From the NCBI GenBank assembly GCA_027596195.1, contig JADGJG010000230.1, positions 1 through 29,664 of the forward strand: a DNA stretch of 29,664 nucleotides, read 5' to 3'. The position numbers and the translations under genes were made by a program. The notes below the pieces were generated by a model, which ran no database searches, had not been told where the DNA came from, and saw nothing but the letters and a program-made list of their open reading frames with translations. Within the stretch, counting starts at the first letter, position 1; each line of letters begins with the position of its first letter. This document shows positions 26,816 through 29,664 of this stretch, piece by piece. This DNA comes from Podochytrium sp. JEL0797 (taxonomy: Eukaryota; Chytridiomycota; Chytridiomycetes; Chytridiales; Chytriomycetaceae).

Positions 26816-27761
26816 ATGCCACCCCAACCGAAACCCAGAAGGAGACCGGGCTACGAACCGCCACGAGTGCACCACATGCGTTATGATGGAGTTATCTTGG
26901 ACCCCAGGGGAGACCCGGTTGTTGTCGATGACCCTGAGGAACTGAGGCGGATCGCAAGGATCAACGCACGAGCTGCGGAGCGATTCACCTTGAACGGCCA
27001 GGGGGGCGAGGAAGAGCAGCGACCGTCCGGTAGGTGCATCTTGTGGTTCTTATATCCCGAACGAACCTCATAACCCGTCAACCACAGCGATCACGCAGCT
27101 TGACTCCAAAATACCAACACCCCCTTCGCCCGCCAAACGACCAGCCGCAGAAACAACCCTACCCGTCGTTCCCGAATCCCTCACGATACCCGTACAGGAC
27201 AAGAAACGTAAGCTGATCCCCAAACATGCGGTCAATGTCACGTCCAACGAGATTCGCCAAATTAATGACGTTGCCGAGTTCAAAGCGGCCCTCGAGTGGA
27301 CCGAGAGGGATCCAAGCAATGTATTTGTGGTCTTTCTATATGCCCATGCCACGTGAGTGATTCCTATCGTTGGGGCGTTGTTGCTTCGTTGACTTTGCCC
27401 TCGCTTCAGGTTCACGCCATGCAAAGCGATCCTGACGCGTTTTCAGCAGATTCTCGACACATATTCTACATCCGAATCGCACCCCGAATTGAATCTCACT
27501 GAGGCCGATGCCGATTCTGAATCGAAGCAACCCGAACCCGCCGCGGACCCATCCGCTTTCGAAACTGCCTCCAAATCAAACTTAGACCAGACACTCACTC
27601 TCGCGTTCTACACAGTCGATATGGACACTGGACCCACGTCCATGACACAAAACGGCAAAGCACCTATTTATGTCACGTATCGGCAGGGAAAAAAGTTGTT
27701 TAAGATTGCGACCGAGGGGGAGGGGTTGGAGTGGCAAAGTTGGATGATATTTGATTTTTGA
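26816..27761 (+). CDS. thioredoxin-fold protein with degenerate active site
   Basis: Three exons (26816-27029, 27088-27352, 27410-27761) encode 276 residues. Residues 1-130 are basic and Pro-rich (PPQPKPRRRPGYEPPR, PPSPAKRPA, KKRKLIPK) and probably disordered. From about residue 133 the sequence reads as a thioredoxin fold: EIRQINDVAEFKAALEW, the strand VFVVFLYAHAT, then FTPCKAILTRFQQIL where thioredoxins have WCGPCK. Later come LTLAFYTVDMDT, KAPIYVTYRQGKKLFKI (the cis-Pro strand and following hairpin) and a C-terminal helix. Only one active-site cysteine remains (Cys164 in TPCK), so disulfide exchange of the normal kind is unlikely. An acidic insertion of about 40 residues splits the fold after the first helix. 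Function unknown; it may bind a partner or act as a redox sensor. The ATG lies soon after a TATA-like element (about 26705-26716). Confidence 0.75.
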
Positions 27762-27989
27762 GGGGCTGAGGGCGGTTGCGATAATAATAAAATATGAGAG
27801 CAGGTTTGCAATTTGATGCGATTTAATGAAATGCATTTTTGATGACAGCAGCGAAATCCAAGTTGCTTGGTGGTCCTGGCTGAGTGCGATCACAGCGAAC
27901 GCGTGACATCCTCCCCAAGCATTTAAAACCAACCAAATCCAGCAATCGACCCAACCCTGCCCCCCTCTTCCCGTCAATATCTTCTAAAC
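27762..27989. other. short intergenic region
   Basis: It has an AATAAA-like element directly after the thioredoxin-like stop (about 27787-27792), suitable as its poly-A signal. No gene seen. Confidence 0.5.
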
Positions 27990-28483
27990 ACCACTCCCCG
28001 CAAGCTTATCCAAACTATCTTTCTCCGACTTCCACTGGACAGATTCTTCAAATACCTCCGCCTCTCGCGCGGTCGCGCCACATCCAATCGTGCCTTTCAG
28101 ACCCGTACTTTGCCCTCCTACTCCTTCGACTCCACGTTCCATGTGAATACGCGCAGCGCACGACCAGCCTGTGTCTTGAAGAGTTGGACCGGTGCTGGTT
28201 TCTCTGGCCTGAGCCTTATCAGATTGTTTACGCGGACCTGGGGATGCGTGGACTTGTGAATGTGTATTGGGGGAACACAGGGATTGTTGGGACTATTCCG
28301 TGAGCCATTGGGAGGTTGAGAAATCTCGATCAATTGTGACTCCACGCGAATGCTTTGACGGGTGAGATTCTGGGGGAATTGGGGATGTTGGAGAATTTGG
28401 TGGTGCTGAATTTGCGGATGAATTTGTTGGTTGGGAAAGTGCCTTTGGGGGAGTGGGTGAAGGGGTTTGGGAGGTGTTTATAG
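27990..28483 (+). pseudogene. F-box / leucine-rich-repeat gene remnant
   Basis: The pieces of one protein can be read in order but only with breaks. About 27996-28068 encodes KLIQTIFLRLPLDRFFKYLR, the helical core of an F-box. The next segment, RHIQSCLSDPYFALLLLRLH, is in another frame, so a frameshift lies at about 28064-28076. It continues through PEPYQIVYADLGMRGLVNVY and TGIVGTIP, then meets TGA at 28301-28303, AIGRLRNLDQL, a second TGA at 28337-28339 in the same frame, and then LHANALTGEILGELGMLENL. The last part is two 24-residue leucine-rich repeats of the L-x-x-N-x-L-x-G-x-(I/V)-P type. The frame ends TAG at 28483 after few repeats, so the gene is also shortened. No start codon could be fixed. 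Intact relatives would be F-box adaptors that choose targets for SCF ubiquitin ligases (inference). Confidence 0.75.
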
Positions 28484-28705
28484 GATTACCTCCCGCGTTT
28501 ATTTGCTGTATGAGGTTTTATACCCCTTGAAATAATTGCTGTTACTTCCCAAGATTGACTCAAATTAAGAGCTCCTAGAATATCAATAGCGAAAGAATGG
28601 TCTCAAAGAATCGACTCCTGCCCATTGATGCTTAATTGGCGTTTGTGAGTGGGGCTTCGAATTGTTTTACGTGTCTAGGTGCCAGTGGATTGACAACTTT
28701 ACTCA
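28484..28705. other. short intergenic region
   Basis: Nothing supported. A TTTACTCAG sequence ending at about 28706 could be a splice acceptor for the reading frame that follows. Confidence 0.4.
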
Positions 28706-29143
28706 GTGAAGAAAAAACGTGGCGGTTCCAACTCGCTAACACAACAATCCGACACTGTGTCGTCGTCTCATCATGTGTCTCATCCGTTGTCAGCAAATGA
28801 TGAAAATGATGATACCCCTCTTCATCCACTGTTGGTACCTCATCCTCATCCGCTGTTGATCCCCCGTCCTCATCCTGATGTGTCTGTCAACGTATCTGTC
28901 GGCGACTTTGTCGACTTATCTGTCGGCGACTCCTGGAAAGGAGACGTCGATGCTTCGGCTATTCTTCTACCCGCTGGCCCCTCCCCCTAATTTTACCTTT
29001 CTCTCTGTGACCCATCCGCCCTTCCCACTGTCTTTCCGTCTACTGCTGTTCAACAAACCCAACAACCACAAACCGTGACACCTGTGACCCTCACCGACTC
29101 GTATTTCTTTACCCGAGAATCGCAAGAGCAGCTTAAGGGTTAG
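28706..29143 (+). pseudogene. His/Pro- and Thr/Gln-rich reading frame cut by one in-frame TAA
   Basis: One reading frame runs for 145 codons and ends TAG at 29141-29143, broken only by TAA at 28988-28990. The first part has Ser/Asp-rich sequence, a His-Pro stretch (HPLLVPHPHPLLIPRPHP) and an eight-residue repeat (VSVGDFVD, LSVGDSWK). The part after the TAA (PSALPTVFPSTAVQQTQQPQ, then TDSYFFTRESQEQLKG) also looks coding. No AG acceptor lies shortly after the TAA, so an intron spanning it is hard to build. The first codon is GTG after a possible acceptor, so a 5' exon is missing. It could be a decayed gene or an unusual readthrough case. No family recognised. Confidence 0.4.
28893..28931 (+). 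repeat. 24-bp-period direct repeat
   Basis: TATCTGTCGGCGACT occurs at 28893-28907 and 28917-28931. It encodes the (V/L)SVGD repeat in the interrupted frame. Confidence 0.8.
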
Positions 29144-29159
29144 GGGGCTACATAGTTTA

Positions 29160-29315
29160 TTAAACGAGGCGAGTTTCGAAGCAGGATTCGATGCGCTGTT
29201 GTTGGATTTGAAGCGTCGCCTGGTTGGCTGCGATGGTGTCCAGCTGAGTCTGGAAGAGGGACACAAGGGCACAGAGATCCGATAGGGTGGGACGAAGAGG
29301 GGAGGGAGTGGTCAT
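29160..29315 (-). CDS. possible 51-residue helical protein
   Basis: From the ATG at 29315 a 51-codon frame reads MTTPSPLRPTLSDLCALVSL, then a Gln-rich amphipathic helix (FQTQLDTIAANQATLQIQQQ), ending ETRLV. The helix pattern and sensible start suggest a small coiled-coil subunit, but I recognise no family and the frame is short. The open frame extends upstream to 29411 without another ATG. Confidence 0.35.
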   Translation of the reverse strand: MTTPSPLRPTLSDLCALVSLFQTQLDTIAANQATLQIQQQRIESCFETRLV

Positions 29316-29400
29316 GGAGTTGGGAAATTTGAGTCGGGTTATAACTGTCGAGAAGGGGAAGGAGCGGCGTTGATGTAGTGTGTGGGGGTTTTCAGTTTGG

Positions 29401-29664
29401 ATGCCGTTCACAAAAAATCAAAGAGAAATGAAGGCGACGCACCAGAAGTCAAACTCTGCCGACGATAACGAGGTCTCATATGGGGAGGACTCCTTTTGCC
29501 TGGAATCTGGCGCTGACGCGCTGCCTCCACAGAAAGCGCCTCTGTCATCGAAACAGGAAATAAGCCTTAAACGGAAAGCAAACCGGAAAGCAAACAAGGC
29601 GAAAGGGCACCCTAATACTATTATGCGAGGGGTCCACATACCTCCCTCTATGGCCACAAGGTGT
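29401..29664 (+). CDS. partial gene running off the right edge, Lys-rich N-terminus
   Basis: From the ATG at 29401 an open frame of 88 codons continues to the last base without a stop. It begins MPFTKNQREMKATHQKSNSA, followed by an acidic/polar stretch and then a strongly basic segment (SLKRKANRKANKAKGHPN), and ends within IPPSMATRC. An in-frame TGA lies about 30 bp upstream, so this ATG is the first possible start. The basic segment could be a nuclear localisation or nucleic-acid-binding region. No domain is visible in the part present. Confidence 0.4.
   Translation, partial: MPFTKNQREMKATHQKSNSADDNEVSYGEDSFCLESGADALPPQKAPLSSKQEISLKRKANRKANKAKGHPNTIMRGVHIPPSMATRC

Noticed and set aside
1..29664. 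Transposons, CRISPR arrays, bacterial-type operons or gene-transfer islands
   Set aside because: No transposase or integrase domain, terminal inverted repeats with target duplications, regular spacer arrays or intron-free gene clusters were seen.

Overview
The window looks like nuclear DNA of an early-diverging fungus, most likely a chytrid (Chytridiomycota). Evidence seen directly: genes on both strands broken by many short GT-AG introns (mostly 45-110 bp), two fungal-type Zn2Cys6 transcription factors, a fungal-type mitochondrial ribosomal protein mL60 (MRPL31), Pol5, an ER Hsp70 ending in HDEL, and a decayed F-box/leucine-rich-repeat gene of a kind I associate with chytrid genomes (that last point is recollection, not tested). 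The exon models were built by hand from splice sites. For every multi-exon gene the exon lengths sum to a multiple of three with no internal stop.

Layout: (1) 1-5,900 holds a poly-C tract, a 58-residue two-helix membrane protein, a beta-hydroxyacid dehydrogenase, the 25-residue ribosomal protein eL41, a hypothetical disordered protein, and an Ala/Thr/Pro repeat protein with a possible GPI-type tail. (2) 5,900-9,560 holds two paralogous Zn2Cys6 regulators on the minus strand. (3) 10,070-20,500 is a dense housekeeping block: protein N-terminal methyltransferase NTMT1, ESCRT-II subunit VPS25, mitochondrial ribosomal MRPL31, ER chaperone HYOU1/Lhs1 and nucleolar Pol5. MRPL31 and HYOU1 diverge with only 47 bp between their start codons; NTMT1 and VPS25 converge with 23 bp between stop codons. 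(4) 21,200-27,760 holds a C2H2 zinc-finger regulator, a CHFR-like RING/PBZ ubiquitin ligase that lacks the FHA domain, a SPRY-domain protein and a thioredoxin-fold protein with a degenerate active site. (5) 27,900-29,664 is a decaying tail: an F-box/LRR pseudogene, a second reading frame cut by one in-frame TAA, a tiny minus-strand ORF and a partial gene running off the end.

The genes do not form one pathway. They cover general protein and RNA metabolism (ribosome, ER folding, rRNA synthesis, endosomal sorting, ubiquitin) plus lineage-specific regulators. I found no tRNA, rRNA, CRISPR array or intact transposon, and nothing that amounts to a clear new multi-gene system. The best leads are the paired zinc-cluster regulators with a shared pre-zinc motif and a displaced intron, the FHA-less CHFR-like ligase, the SPRY protein with an unrecognised N-terminal half, and the TPCK thioredoxin-like protein.
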